Assembly: GCA_003576535.1 (NCBI GenBank)
Contig: QXCQ01000007.1
Span: 202-64,201, forward strand
Length of the DNA stretch: 64,000 bases
From: Nakamurella silvestris
GTDB lineage: Bacteria > Actinomycetota > Actinomycetes > Mycobacteriales > Nakamurellaceae
Reading direction: 5' to 3'
Within the stretch, counting starts at the first letter, position 1; each line of letters starts with the position of its first letter. Positions 42,821 through 51,923 of this stretch are shown here, piece by piece. Made by a program: the position numbers and the translations under genes. The notes beneath the pieces are model-generated. The model was given only the letters and a program-made list of their open reading frames with translations. It was not told the DNA's origin and did no database searches.

Positions 42821-44601
42821 CCAGCTCCACCGCACCATCCCCCTTTGTGGTCTGGGCACCGCGGGCGGAGTCGGTGGCCCTGCGGCTCGACGGCGACACC
42901 GTGCCGATGCACCCGGTGCCGGACGGCTGGTGGGATGTGGAAGCCACCGCACTGCCCGCGTCGGAGGGCCCCCACGACTACGGGTACCTGCTCGACGGTT
43001 CCGACTCGCCGCTGCCCGATCCCCGCTCGCGCCGCCAACCCGACGGGGTGCACGGGCTCTCACGGACCTTCGATCCGGCGGACCACCGGTGGGAGGACGG
43101 CCTGTGGACCGGCCGCCAACTGGCCGGCGGCCTGATCTACGAGCTGCACATCGGCACCTTCACCACGGACGGCACCCTGGACTCGGCGGTCGAGAAGCTC
43201 GACCACCTGGTGGATCTGGGTGTCACCCATGTCGAGCTGCTCCCGGTGAACGGGTTCAACGGGGAACACAACTGGGGCTACGACGGTGTCGCCTGGTACA
43301 CCGTGCACGAGGGTTACGGCGGTCCGGCCGCCTACCAACGGTTCGTCGACGCCTGCCACCTGCGCGGTCTGGCCGTCGTCCAGGACGTGGTCTACAACCA
43401 CCTCGGCCCCAGTGGCAACTACCTGCCGCAGTTCGGCCCCTACCTGCACGACGAGAAGGCCAACACCTGGGGCAGTTCGGTGAACCTGGACGGCCCGGAC
43501 TCCGAGGGGGTTCGGACGTACATCATCGACAACGCCCTGATGTGGCTGCGCGACTACCACGTCGACGGCCTGCGACTGGATGCCGTGCACGCGCTGGTGG
43601 ATTCGCGGGCCACCCCGATCCTGGAGGAGATGGCCGAGCAGGTCGGTGTCCTGTCGGCCCACCTCGGGCGTCCGCTGACCCTGATCGCGGAGTCGGACCT
43701 CAACGACCCGAAGCTGATCACCGAACGCGCCGGCGGCGGGTACGGGCTGGACGCCCAGTGGAGCGACGACTTCCACCATGTCCTGCATGTGGCGTTGACC
43801 GGCGAGACCACGGGTTACTACGCCGATTTCGGGTCGATGTCGGCGATCGCCAAGGTGTTGACCCATGGTTTCTACCATGACGGGACCTGGTCGAGTTTCC
43901 GCGGTCGCAACCACGGCAGACCGGTCAACACGGCCGTCACCCCGACCTCTCGTTTCGTCGTCTTCCTGCAGGACCACGACCAGATCGGCAACCGCGCCAT
44001 CGGCGACCGGCTGACCTCGACGCTGACCGGCGAACAGCTCGCACTGGGTGCCACCCTGCTGATGACGAGCGGATTCACCCCCATGCTCTTCATGGGCGAG
44101 GAGTGGGGGGCACGGACCCCCTGGCAGTTCTTCACCTCGCACCCGGAGGCCGACCTCGGCGAGGCGACGGCCAAGGGCCGGATCGAGGAGTTCGCCCGGA
44201 TGGGCTGGGATCCGGCGGTGGTGCCGGACCCGCAGGACCCGAGCACCTTCGAGAACTCCAAGCTCGACTGGTCGGAGCTGGACGATCCCGAACAGGCCGG
44301 TCTGCTGGCGGTGTACCGGACGCTGGCACGGGTCCGGCGCCGCTGTCCCGAACTCACCGACCCCCGGTTCGGGGTGGTGACGGTCGACTTCGACGACGAC
44401 GAGCACTGGTTGCTCGTCAACCGGGGCGGGGTGCAGGTGGTTGCGAACTTCTCCGCGGCCGACCAGGAGCTGCTCCTGCCCGGGACGGCCGAGGAGCTGG
44501 TCTTCGCCTCCGGCCCGGGGGTGGAGTTACGGCCGGCGGCCGGCGGCCGTCCGGCCACCGTGGTGTTGCCGGGCCATCGGGCCGCGATCCTGACACCCTG
44601 A
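42817..44601 (+). CDS. treZ: Maltooligosyl trehalose trehalohydrolase
   Basis: A 594-residue GH13_10 enzyme that releases trehalose from the TreY product. The N-terminal CBM48 domain ([13 protein letters not shown]) is followed by the barrel with [20 protein letters not shown] and [15 protein letters not shown] 42817 overlaps the treY stop, which sets the start. Together with glgX and treY it completes the glycogen-to-trehalose route, important for osmotic and desiccation stress and, in mycolate-less actinobacteria, carbon storage. Confidence 0.96.
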   Translation: MTSSTAPSPFVVWAPRAESVALRLDGDTVPMHPVPDGWWDVEATALPASEGPHDYGYLLDGSDSPLPDPRSRRQPDGVHGLSRTFDPADHRWEDGLWTGRQLAGGLIYELHIGTFTTDGTLDSAVEKLDHLVDLGVTHVELLPVNGFNGEHNWGYDGVAWYTVHEGYGGPAAYQRFVDACHLRGLAVVQDVVYNHLGPSGNYLPQFGPYLHDEKANTWGSSVNLDGPDSEGVRTYIIDNALMWLRDYHVDGLRLDAVHALVDSRATPILEEMAEQVGVLSAHLGRPLTLIAESDLNDPKLITERAGGGYGLDAQWSDDFHHVLHVALTGETTGYYADFGSMSAIAKVLTHGFYHDGTWSSFRGRNHGRPVNTAVTPTSRFVVFLQDHDQIGNRAIGDRLTSTLTGEQLALGATLLMTSGFTPMLFMGEEWGARTPWQFFTSHPEADLGEATAKGRIEEFARMGWDPAVVPDPQDPSTFENSKLDWSELDDPEQAGLLAVYRTLARVRRRCPELTDPRFGVVTVDFDDDEHWLLVNRGGVQVVANFSAADQELLLPGTAEELVFASGPGVELRPAAGGRPATVVLPGHRAAILTP

Positions 44602-44609
44602 TCCGGGTG

Positions 44610-44679
44610 GTTCCCGCGCACCGTTCCGGGCTCCGCGCAGCCTGCAGGGTGCGCCGATCCGTGCACGGTGCGCGGGAAC
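44610..44679. repeat. Nested palindromic repeat element (same family), full-length copy
   Basis: Outer arms GTTCCCGCGCACCGT (44610-44624) and complement (44665-44679) enclose an inner hairpin (GCGCA at 44635-44639 with 44650-44654). The inner sequence around CCTGCAGGGTGCGC matches the copy at 62533-62604. It begins eight bases after the treZ stop and ends ten bases before the stop of the convergent secreted-protein gene. Confidence 0.85.
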
Positions 44680-44688
44680 ACCAGGGGT

Positions 44689-45267
44689 CTAGGACGTGGT
44701 GACGCGGACGGTGATCGTCATCCGCACGTGGCTCTTGCCGTTGGTCCCCTCGATCTGGAACGAGAAGTCCTGGTGCGTGCCCGGAGCCGGGATGAGGATC
44801 TCGGTGTCCCCGGTGGCGAGGGTGGCGTTCTTGACCAGGTTGTCCATCTCCCGGGCCCGGCCGCCCACCTCCAGATGTGATCCCACCGCCCCGGCACCGT
44901 AGTAGATGTTGTAGTCCTGGATGGCCGGGAGGTTGTAGGTGTGGTCGCTGCCGTACTTCTCCCAACGGTGGTCGTTGACCCCCTCGTACCAACCGGTGTT
45001 GTTGTCCAGGTGGACGTAGTTCGTCTCCTGGGCGATCTTGAGGACCACGTAGTTGAAGTCACCCTGGCCGAAGGCCCCGGGGTCCCCGTCGTCGTGCACC
45101 TGGACCGACCGGGCCTCCAAGGTGAAGGTGTGCAGCACGCCGTCCTGGTAGGCCGGGACCGGGGCTGCCGAGGCGATCGGCGCGGCCGACATCAGAAGGG
45201 CCGCCACACCCGCCACCAGGCCGCCGATCGTTCCGTTCCGTGTGAACCGTGCACTGCTTCCGAACAT
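44689..45267 (-). CDS. Secreted protein of unknown function
   Basis: A 192-residue protein with a clear signal peptide (Arg/Asn n-region, GGLVAGVAALLMSAAP, cleavage near ASA/APV). The mature part is rich in beta-prone strands and aromatic residues (FNYVVLKIAQETNYVHLDNN, DYNIYYGAGAVGSHLEVGG) with a C-terminal VRMTITVRVTTS strand, suggesting a compact secreted beta-sandwich. No catalytic or binding motif is recognisable. It is an orphan gene bounded on both sides by the GTTCCCGCGCACCG repeat family. Confidence 0.75.
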   Translation of the reverse strand: MFGSSARFTRNGTIGGLVAGVAALLMSAAPIASAAPVPAYQDGVLHTFTLEARSVQVHDDGDPGAFGQGDFNYVVLKIAQETNYVHLDNNTGWYEGVNDHRWEKYGSDHTYNLPAIQDYNIYYGAGAVGSHLEVGGRAREMDNLVKNATLATGDTEILIPAPGTHQDFSFQIEGTNGKSHVRMTITVRVTTS

Positions 45268-45360
45268 GGATCTGCGCTCCTTCGCTGTGGTGGAGGCCCG
45301 GTCCCGGGCCCTCCACCACCAACGCCATCACCGCACGTCCTGTTGCGCGGCCAACGCCTT

Positions 45361-45396
45361 CGTTCCCGCGCACCGTTTCGGGATCGGTGCGCGGGA
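45361..45396. repeat. Short copy of the palindromic repeat family
   Basis: Arms TCCCGCGCACCG (45364-45375) and complement (45385-45396) form a 12-bp stem with a nine-base loop. Positions 45357-45387 are identical over 31 bases to 62529-62559, after which the inner hairpin of the long copy is missing. It lies 15 bases downstream of the SDR stop and could act as its terminator. Confidence 0.82.
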
Positions 45397-45411
45397 GGAG
45401 AAAGCGCCACA

Positions 45412-46200
45412 CTAGAAGACGCTGCGCACGATCCCGCCGTCCACCCGGACGGCGGACCCGTTCATCGCGCTCGACCGCGGGCTGCAGACGAAGGCCACCA
45501 TGTCGGCGATCTCGGTCGGGTCGATCAGCCGACCGATGATCGAGGTCGGCCGGTTGTCGCGCATGAACGTCGCCTCCGCCTCCTCGTACGGAAGGTCGGG
45601 GAACAGGTCCTGCACGAACGTGCGGACACCGTCGGTACGGGTGGAGCCCGGCAGCACCACGTTGACCGTCACCTTGCTGCCCGAGGTCAGCTCTGCCAGG
45701 TTCCGCGAGATCGACAGCTCCATGGTCTTGGTGGCGCTGTAGTGCGGCATCTCCTGGGCCGGCGTCAACGCCGCCTCGCTCGAGATGAACACGATCCGCC
45801 CGCTGTCCCGCGTCAACATCCCGCTGACGAAGTGACGGCTGAGCCGCACGCCGCTGAGGATGTTCACCTCGAACAGCCTCAGCCACTCCTCGTCCGTGGT
45901 GTCGACGAACGCTGAGACCTCGTAGATCCCCAGATTGTTGACCAGGATGTCGACCTCGCCGACCGCGGCGATGATCGCCTCGCACCCCTCGGCGGTGCCG
46001 GCATCGCCGACCACACCACGCACAGAGGCTCCAGGTACCGCATCGCGGATCTGGGCCAGCGCGGCGTCCACCGACCCCTGGCTCCGACCGTTGACGATCA
46101 CCTCGGCCCCCTCCTCGGCCAGGGTGCGGGCGATCTCCCAGCCGATCCCACCTGTGGAGGCGGTGATCAGGGCACCACGCCCGCTCAGGTGCAGATCCAT
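45412..46200 (-). CDS. Short-chain dehydrogenase/reductase
   Basis: A 262-residue SDR oxidoreductase. The coenzyme motif is TASTGGIGWEIA (about 13-24), NNLGIY replaces the usual NNAG, and the active-site Ser, Tyr and Lys are in ISSEAAL and HYSATK. Sugar or polyol oxidation is likely given the operon. It is the last gene of the ABC-transporter operon and touches the epimerase stop. Confidence 0.9.
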   Translation of the reverse strand: MDLHLSGRGALITASTGGIGWEIARTLAEEGAEVIVNGRSQGSVDAALAQIRDAVPGASVRGVVGDAGTAEGCEAIIAAVGEVDILVNNLGIYEVSAFVDTTDEEWLRLFEVNILSGVRLSRHFVSGMLTRDSGRIVFISSEAALTPAQEMPHYSATKTMELSISRNLAELTSGSKVTVNVVLPGSTRTDGVRTFVQDLFPDLPYEEAEATFMRDNRPTSIIGRLIDPTEIADMVAFVCSPRSSAMNGSAVRVDGGIVRSVF

Positions 46201-47063
46201 CAGTTGCCCTTCGCCTTCGACAGGTGGCGTCGCAGATGTGCCAGTCCGTCGGCGGCCACCTCGACCGGGTCGCTCCAGGGCTCACGCCACAGTCCGACCA
46301 GGGTAGCGAAATCCGGTCCGGTGACCGATCCGGAGAATGACTCGAAGGTGATCGGGCCCTGGTAGTCGATACGTGCCAGGGCACCGAAGACACTGTCCCA
46401 GTCGATGTTCCCGTCGCCGAGCCGGCCACGGTTGCTCTCGGCGACATGCACGTAACCGAGGACGTCGGCCACCTCGGTCAGCGCCGTTGCCAGGTCGCGT
46501 TCCTCGATGTTCATGTGGAACAGGTCCCCGTGCACGAACAGCCACTCGGGGCTGACGGCCCGGACGATCTCGGCAGCCTGGCCCACCGTGTTGACGAAAT
46601 TGCTCTCGTACCGGTTCAAGGCCTCAAGACCCACCCTGACCCCGGCCCGCTCCCCCGCTGCGGCCAGCCGTCCGTAGATCTCCGGCATTCGTTCCCACGC
46701 CTGGGGTGACGGCGCGCTCAGGTAGCGGTGCACCGCCGAGAACGTGGGGCCGCCCATCATGCTGGCACCCATGTCACGGGTCACCCCGATCGCCTGCACG
46801 ATCAGTTCCTCGCCGCGCCGGGCGATCTCGGGGTCGGGGTTGGACAGATCGGCGGTCAGGGTGCCGCAGATGCCCGTCGCCACCCCGACCCCGAACTCCT
46901 CGGACAGCGCACGGGTGGCCGCCGCATCCGCATCAGCGGGATCGAACATGAGCACCTCGACCAGGTCGTAACCGAGTTCGGCCGCCTGACGGAACACCTC
47001 TCGTCCGGACTCCGGGTTCCAGTCGGAGGTGAAGAGCAACGAATGGATACCGAGCTTGTTCAT
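46200..47063 (-). CDS. D-tagatose/D-psicose 3-epimerase-type TIM barrel
   Basis: A 287-residue sugar isomerase/epimerase. The four metal ligands and catalytic acids of D-tagatose 3-epimerase match in order and spacing: E147 in GLEALNRYESN, D180 in VHGDLFHMNIEE, H206 in YVHVAESNRG and E241 in ITFESF. The GDGNIDWDSVF motif is also typical. It probably epimerises a free ketose at C3; L-ribulose, D-allulose or D-tagatose are candidates. The ATG overlaps the permease stop by one base. Confidence 0.88.
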   Translation of the reverse strand: MNKLGIHSLLFTSDWNPESGREVFRQAAELGYDLVEVLMFDPADADAAATRALSEEFGVGVATGICGTLTADLSNPDPEIARRGEELIVQAIGVTRDMGASMMGGPTFSAVHRYLSAPSPQAWERMPEIYGRLAAAGERAGVRVGLEALNRYESNFVNTVGQAAEIVRAVSPEWLFVHGDLFHMNIEERDLATALTEVADVLGYVHVAESNRGRLGDGNIDWDSVFGALARIDYQGPITFESFSGSVTGPDFATLVGLWREPWSDPVEVAADGLAHLRRHLSKAKGN

Positions 47064-48058
47064 CACAGGCCTTTCGCAGGGGTGGCAAGGGCGGGAGTTC
47101 GGGTGAACTGCGCCCGGAGGATGCGGGAGAGATGACCCCGCCAGAGGTCGAGGGTGACGGCCAGCAGAATGATCAGCCCGATGGCGATGCTCTGCACGGC
47201 CGGTGAGACGGCATTGAGGTTCAGGCCGTTCTGCACCACGGTGATGATCAGGACACCGATCAGGGTGTTGAAGACATGCCCACGGCCACCGGCCAGACTC
47301 GCGCCGCCGACCACGGCCGCGGCGATCGCCTGGAGCTCGATCAGCGTTCCGTAGTTCGGCGAGCCCGAGTTGAGCCGGGCCGCCAGCAGCACACCACCGA
47401 TACCGGCGCAGACTCCGGCGATGACGAACGCGAGCAGCCGCACCCGCTTGACCTTGATCCCGGAAAGCCGTGCCGCTGCCTCGTTCCCGCCGATCGCGTA
47501 GATCTCCCGGCCGAACTTCGTGTGGTTGAGCGTGAACACGGCCAGCGCGTACAGGACGAGCACGTAGATGAAGGGCAACGGGATGCCGAGCACCTGGCCG
47601 TAGAACAGCGTCTCCAAGTTCGGTGAGAGCGAGACGATCGGGGTACCGCCGCCGATGGTCAGGGCGATCCCCTTCAACGCGCTCAAACCGGCGAGGGTCA
47701 CGATGAAGGCGGGGATCCGGAGGTAGGCCACCAGGAAACCGTTGACCGCACCGAGGGCCCCGCCGATCGCCAGTGCCGCCGGGATCGCCAGCATCAGGCC
47801 CCACCCGTCGAGTTTGATCATGGCTGCCAGGGCCATGGTGATCAGGGCGATCATCGAGCCTGGACTCAGATCGATCCCACCGGTGAGGATGACGACGGTC
47901 GACCCGATCGCGACGATCGAGAGCACCGCCGCCTGGAGCGCGATGTTCTGGAAGTTGGCCGTGGCCAGGAAGTTCGGGGTGGTCACGGCCACCACCCCGA
48001 CGATGATCACCAGGGCGACGATCGGGCCGAGGAACTCGGCGAGGGTGGAACGCTTCAT
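47063..48058 (-). CDS. Sugar ABC transporter permease (RbsC-like)
   Basis: A 331-residue membrane subunit with eight to ten hydrophobic segments, of the ribose/galactose permease family. It shows the conserved LTGGIDLSPGSMIAL, the coupling-loop region IYAIGGNEAAARLSGI and GVLLAARLNSGSPNYG. It overlaps the ATPase gene by four bases. It forms the channel for the substrate of the island. Confidence 0.94.
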   Translation of the reverse strand: MKRSTLAEFLGPIVALVIIVGVVAVTTPNFLATANFQNIALQAAVLSIVAIGSTVVILTGGIDLSPGSMIALITMALAAMIKLDGWGLMLAIPAALAIGGALGAVNGFLVAYLRIPAFIVTLAGLSALKGIALTIGGGTPIVSLSPNLETLFYGQVLGIPLPFIYVLVLYALAVFTLNHTKFGREIYAIGGNEAAARLSGIKVKRVRLLAFVIAGVCAGIGGVLLAARLNSGSPNYGTLIELQAIAAAVVGGASLAGGRGHVFNTLIGVLIITVVQNGLNLNAVSPAVQSIAIGLIILLAVTLDLWRGHLSRILRAQFTRTPALATPAKGL

Positions 48059-49614
48059 GACAGAACCTCCGATTTCTGGACGGCGGCTACCGCCGCGATG
48101 TCGTGGTGCGCGGCTTCGGTGGCACTCACCAGGTCGGTGGGCGACACCTCGTGGGCCGGTCGGATGTCCGTCACCCGGCCGTGTTTGACGATGGCGATGC
48201 GATCGCTCATGGCGATCAGCTCGTTGTGCGCCGAACTGATCAGGATCACCGACTTGCCTGCCCTGGTCAGGTCGTTGATCAACCGGTAGACCGCGAGCTT
48301 GGCCCCGACGTCGATCCCCTGGGTCGGCTCGTCCAGGATCACGATCCGACTGTCGCTGAACAACCAGCGCGCGATCAGCACCTTCTGCTGGTTGCCCCCG
48401 GAGATCAGATTCACCAGCTTCGTCCGGGCCGACGGGGTGATCGCCAGGTCGTCGATGTAGTCGACGCAGACCCGGTCCTCCCGCCGGTGGTCGAACAGCG
48501 GCCCGCGGGTGACCCCACGCAGATGGGCCATGGTGATGTTGGGACCGGCGGCGAAGTTGAAGAACAGGCCCTCGGTCTTCCGGTTCTCCGGGACCAGGGC
48601 GATGCCGGCGGCGATGGCGTCGGCGGGCCCGCGCAACCGCAGCCGACGCCCGTCCAGTGTCACCTCGCCGGCCAGCAGGCGGTCGGCCCCGAACACGGCA
48701 CGGGCGATCTCGGTCCGACCGGACCCGATCACCCCGCCGAGCCCGAGCACCTCGCCGCGCCGCAGGTCGAAGCTGACATCCGCCACCCGGTGGGCGGTCC
48801 GTGCACCGCGCACCGTCAGCACCACCTCGTCCCGGGTGTTGTCCTCCTTGGGGAAGTGCTCACTGATGTCGGACCCGATCATCCGGGTGACGATCTCGTC
48901 GACGTCCAACCGTGTCTGGCCGGCGGCGCTGACCACCCGACCGTCCTTGAGTACGGTGAACGAATCGACGAGCTCGACCACCTCGTCGAGACGGTGCGAG
49001 ATGTACAGGATCCCCACCCCGCTCTCCTTCATCCGCCGGAGCAGCCGGTGCAGTGCCACGATCTCCTCCTGACCGAGGGCCGTGGTCGGCTCGTCCAGGA
49101 TCAGCAGCGTCGCGTCCTGCGACAGGGCCTTGGCGATCTCGACCAGCTGCTGCTCGGCGACCGACAGGTCCGTCACCCGGGCCGCCGGATCGATCTCCAG
49201 GCCGAGTTGACCCAGGATCCGTTGCGCCTCGGCGGTGACGGCCCGCCAGTCGACCATCAGGCCACCGCGGCGGCGCGGATGCCGGCCCATCGAGATGTTC
49301 TCGGCGACCGTGAGATGCGGGATCAGCGAGAACTCCTGGTACACGGTCGCGATCCCCTCGCGACGGGCCGCACCAGGGCCGTCGAAGGTCACCTCACGCC
49401 CGTTGTGCAGGATGCGGCCGCTGTCCGGCTGCTGCACCCCGGACAGGATCTTGATCAGAGTTGATTTGCCACAGCCGTTCTCGCCCAACAGGCCATGGAT
49501 CTCCCCGGCCGGTAGATCGATGTCGATGTGGTTGTTGGCCTGCACCCCGGGGAATCCCTTGCAGATGTCCTGCAAGGACCACAGTGGCACGGCGCGCTGT
49601 GCGTGAACGGTCAT
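48055..49614 (-). CDS. Sugar ABC transporter ATP-binding protein (RbsA-like, tandem ATPases)
   Basis: A 519-residue protein with two fused ABC domains. The first has Walker A GENGCGKST and Walker B LILDEPTTAL, with signature VAEQQLVEIAKAL; the second has a degenerate P-loop (GVIGSGRTE), signature ISGGNQQKVLIAR and Walker B VILDEPTQGID, as is usual for RbsA/MglA. ATG 49614 follows an AAGG site. Confidence 0.94.
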   Translation of the reverse strand: MTVHAQRAVPLWSLQDICKGFPGVQANNHIDIDLPAGEIHGLLGENGCGKSTLIKILSGVQQPDSGRILHNGREVTFDGPGAARREGIATVYQEFSLIPHLTVAENISMGRHPRRRGGLMVDWRAVTAEAQRILGQLGLEIDPAARVTDLSVAEQQLVEIAKALSQDATLLILDEPTTALGQEEIVALHRLLRRMKESGVGILYISHRLDEVVELVDSFTVLKDGRVVSAAGQTRLDVDEIVTRMIGSDISEHFPKEDNTRDEVVLTVRGARTAHRVADVSFDLRRGEVLGLGGVIGSGRTEIARAVFGADRLLAGEVTLDGRRLRLRGPADAIAAGIALVPENRKTEGLFFNFAAGPNITMAHLRGVTRGPLFDHRREDRVCVDYIDDLAITPSARTKLVNLISGGNQQKVLIARWLFSDSRIVILDEPTQGIDVGAKLAVYRLINDLTRAGKSVILISSAHNELIAMSDRIAIVKHGRVTDIRPAHEVSPTDLVSATEAAHHDIAAVAAVQKSEVLS

Positions 49615-49652
49615 CGTCGGCCTTCTTCGCTGGTGGTTGGGAACGCCGGGGA

Positions 49653-50786
49653 TCAGAAGTCCCGCGAGGGCTTCGGGAACAGGTCCTCGGGCTTCTGCAG
49701 GATCGTCAGGGCGTTGTCCTTGTCGACGATGGTGGTCGGACCCTCGACGTAGCCCGGATCGGCCTTCTTGTTGAGCAGGTCGATCGCGTACTGGGCGGCC
49801 ACCCGGCCCATCTGGACCGGGGCGGTGTTCGTGGTGGCCGTCACTCCACCGTCGTCGGCGATGCTCTCGATCGCCGCGGTGTCGCCGTCGTAGCCGAGGA
49901 TCGTGACGTCGCTGCGGCCCAGCGCCTTCGCGGCCAAGGCAGCACCCTCGGCCATGTAGTCGTTGGCTGCGTACAGCACGTTGATGGTCGGGTTCGCCTG
50001 CAGGAGGTCCATCGCGGCGGTGTTGCCCTTCTCGACACTCCACCCGCCTGACACCCTGGCCACCACGTTCCAGTTCGTTCCGGCGATCCCGTCGGTGAAG
50101 CCGCCGGCCCGCTCGGTGGCGATGTAGCTGGGTTCACCGTCCAGGATGCCCACCTGTTTGGCCTCGCCCTTCGCCTTCTCGACCGCCCATTCGGCGAGTT
50201 TCTTGTTCGCTGCCCGCTGGTTGACCCCGACCACGCCGTCGACCGGCGTCGGGTAGTTCGGGATGTCGGAGTTGACGATGATGACGACCTTTCCGGCGTC
50301 GACGGCCTTCTTGATCAACGGCGCCAACGAGTGCTCGTCAAAGCTGATGATCAGGATGGCGTCGACGTCGTCACGGGAGGTGACGTCCTGCAGCATGCCG
50401 AGCTGCGCCGCCTGGTCGTTGCCGGCATAGGGAGAGAGCAGGAAGCTGGTCGCCCCCGGGACGGACTTGATCCCCTCGAAAAGGGCGAGGTGGTAGTTGA
50501 ACTCGGTACCCATCGGCAGATAGGCGATGTTCGGCACGCCGCCCTTGAAGCTGATCTTGTCCAGGGACGCGGCGGAACCGCTGTCCAGCGTGACCGGTGT
50601 GGCGTACTCCGGGACCGGAGCCGAGCCTGTGGCGGCCGCCACGCTCGCACCGGCGGTCCCGCTCGGAGCGGCCTCCGCGCTCTTGTCGCTGCCACCGGTC
50701 AGCGCGCACGCGGAGGTGACGGCCAACAGGACAGCGGAGGTGGCCAGCGCGACGGCGCGCCGGGCGAATCTGATGGATCGGGTCAT
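49653..50786 (-). CDS. Sugar-binding lipoprotein (periplasmic-binding-protein type 1)
   Basis: A 377-residue substrate-binding protein. The N-terminus is a lipoprotein signal with lipobox VTSAC (about residues 23-27), then a Ser/Ala linker and a two-lobed sugar-binding domain. AGGAG before ATG 50786 sets the start. The presence of a ribose-type binding protein, with a permease and dual ATPase, defines a CUT2 importer; its sugar cannot be predicted. Confidence 0.92.
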   Translation of the reverse strand: MTRSIRFARRAVALATSAVLLAVTSACALTGGSDKSAEAAPSGTAGASVAAATGSAPVPEYATPVTLDSGSAASLDKISFKGGVPNIAYLPMGTEFNYHLALFEGIKSVPGATSFLLSPYAGNDQAAQLGMLQDVTSRDDVDAILIISFDEHSLAPLIKKAVDAGKVVIIVNSDIPNYPTPVDGVVGVNQRAANKKLAEWAVEKAKGEAKQVGILDGEPSYIATERAGGFTDGIAGTNWNVVARVSGGWSVEKGNTAAMDLLQANPTINVLYAANDYMAEGAALAAKALGRSDVTILGYDGDTAAIESIADDGGVTATTNTAPVQMGRVAAQYAIDLLNKKADPGYVEGPTTIVDKDNALTILQKPEDLFPKPSRDF

Positions 50787-50865
50787 GATGCACTCCTGAC
50801 AGGTGTTCGGCCGCAGCCGGACGGGTCGAAAGAAATGGACACCGATTCGACGAAAGTTGCTTCGT

Positions 50866-50879
50866 TGCAACCGGTTCTG
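50866..50879. promoter_or_regulatory. LacI-family-like operator before the ABC-transporter operon
   Basis: TGCAACCGGTTCTG contains the perfect inner palindrome AACCGGTT and is one or two bases from the symmetrical LacI-type consensus TGnAACCGGTTnCA. It lies about 80 bases upstream of the start of the binding-protein gene. No LacI-type regulator is encoded in the window, so any regulator would act from elsewhere. Confidence 0.45.
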
Positions 50880-50963
50880 GCCGCATGAGGGCGGCAGGGG
50901 GCACCGCGGGTCCGGACGGATCGCCGGGCCGCGTCGGTGGGAGCGAACTACGGTCGGGTCGCC

Positions 50964-51923
50964 CTAGCGGGCCACTCCGCTGACGACCTCACGGGCGATG
51001 CGGGACAGATCCTCGAACTCCGGGCCCGCCGTGGGGATGTCGATGTCGAAGACCTGGGCGATCACCCTGGTCCACCCGTGGATGAAATACGCCCAACCGT
51101 CGACGACGCGCACCTCGCGCTCGTTCGGCTGGGACCGAGCCTGGTCGAGGAACACCAGGTCACCCCGGTAGTTGAAGTCCCAGGCGGTGGCTCGTTCGGG
51201 AAACACCGCCGCCGACGTCAACGGCGAACCCGGTCGGTCCTTGCCCAGGCCCGTGGCGTTGGCGACGACCGACCCCGGCGCCAGGCCGGCGAGCTGCGCG
51301 TCGTTCAGCTCCGGGGTCGGGGCCAGGTGGTACTCGACCGGGACCGCTATCCCGAGCTTCCGGTGGATCTCGCGCATCTCGTCCAGCCGCCCCGGCCGTC
51401 GGTTGGTGACGACCACCCGGGACGGCACGTCCAGCCCGGCGACCGCCCGGCGGTGCAGGTACAACGTCAGGGCAAGGGAGGAGCCGCCCGCGCCGAGCAA
51501 CAGCAGCTCCGCACCGGTGCGTCCGAAGTAGCCTTCGCCGGTGACGGCCTCCAAGGACAGTCCACAGGTGATCGGGTCCATCGCGTGCCCGCAGAGCAGC
51601 GCACCCCGCTTGGAGATGCTGCTGACCTCCTCGAGCAGCTCGGTGTCCGGCGCCACCTCGTCGAACAGGTCACGAGAAGCCTTGTACAGATTGAGTTTGT
51701 GGCTGGTCACCAGCGCCCCCAGGGACAGCGGGTCCTCCTTCAGGAAGGACACCACCTCCCGGTAGTGGGCCGGCTCGTCGTCCAACGGCAGATCGATGCC
51801 GGTGATCCTGGCGTCCAGACCCAGATGCTCGGCCCAGGCCGGGAAGACCTGCATGATCGAGGAGCTGCCGGTGGTGACCCCGACGAAGTAGAAGGTCGGG
51901 GATGTTGCGGGTTCCGGTGTCAT
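50964..51923 (-). CDS. AroE-like (shikimate-dehydrogenase-fold) oxidoreductase with altered substrate pocket
   Basis: A 319-residue protein. The N-domain retains the Ser pair of AroE in GSSSI (19-22), the catalytic Lys K76 (LVTSHKLNLY) and the Asp D116 (AMDPITC). The usual NVTxPxK and AVNT motifs have been replaced, however. The C-domain has a normal Rossmann loop LGAGGSSLAL (143-152) and an NRRPGR NADP-type Arg cluster. It is therefore unlikely to be the biosynthetic AroE and probably oxidises a different polyol or carbocycle. It is the last gene of the enzyme operon, and its ATG overlaps the kinase stop. Confidence 0.85.
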   Translation of the reverse strand: MTPEPATSPTFYFVGVTTGSSSIMQVFPAWAEHLGLDARITGIDLPLDDEPAHYREVVSFLKEDPLSLGALVTSHKLNLYKASRDLFDEVAPDTELLEEVSSISKRGALLCGHAMDPITCGLSLEAVTGEGYFGRTGAELLLLGAGGSSLALTLYLHRRAVAGLDVPSRVVVTNRRPGRLDEMREIHRKLGIAVPVEYHLAPTPELNDAQLAGLAPGSVVANATGLGKDRPGSPLTSAAVFPERATAWDFNYRGDLVFLDQARSQPNEREVRVVDGWAYFIHGWTRVIAQVFDIDIPTAGPEFEDLSRIAREVVSGVAR

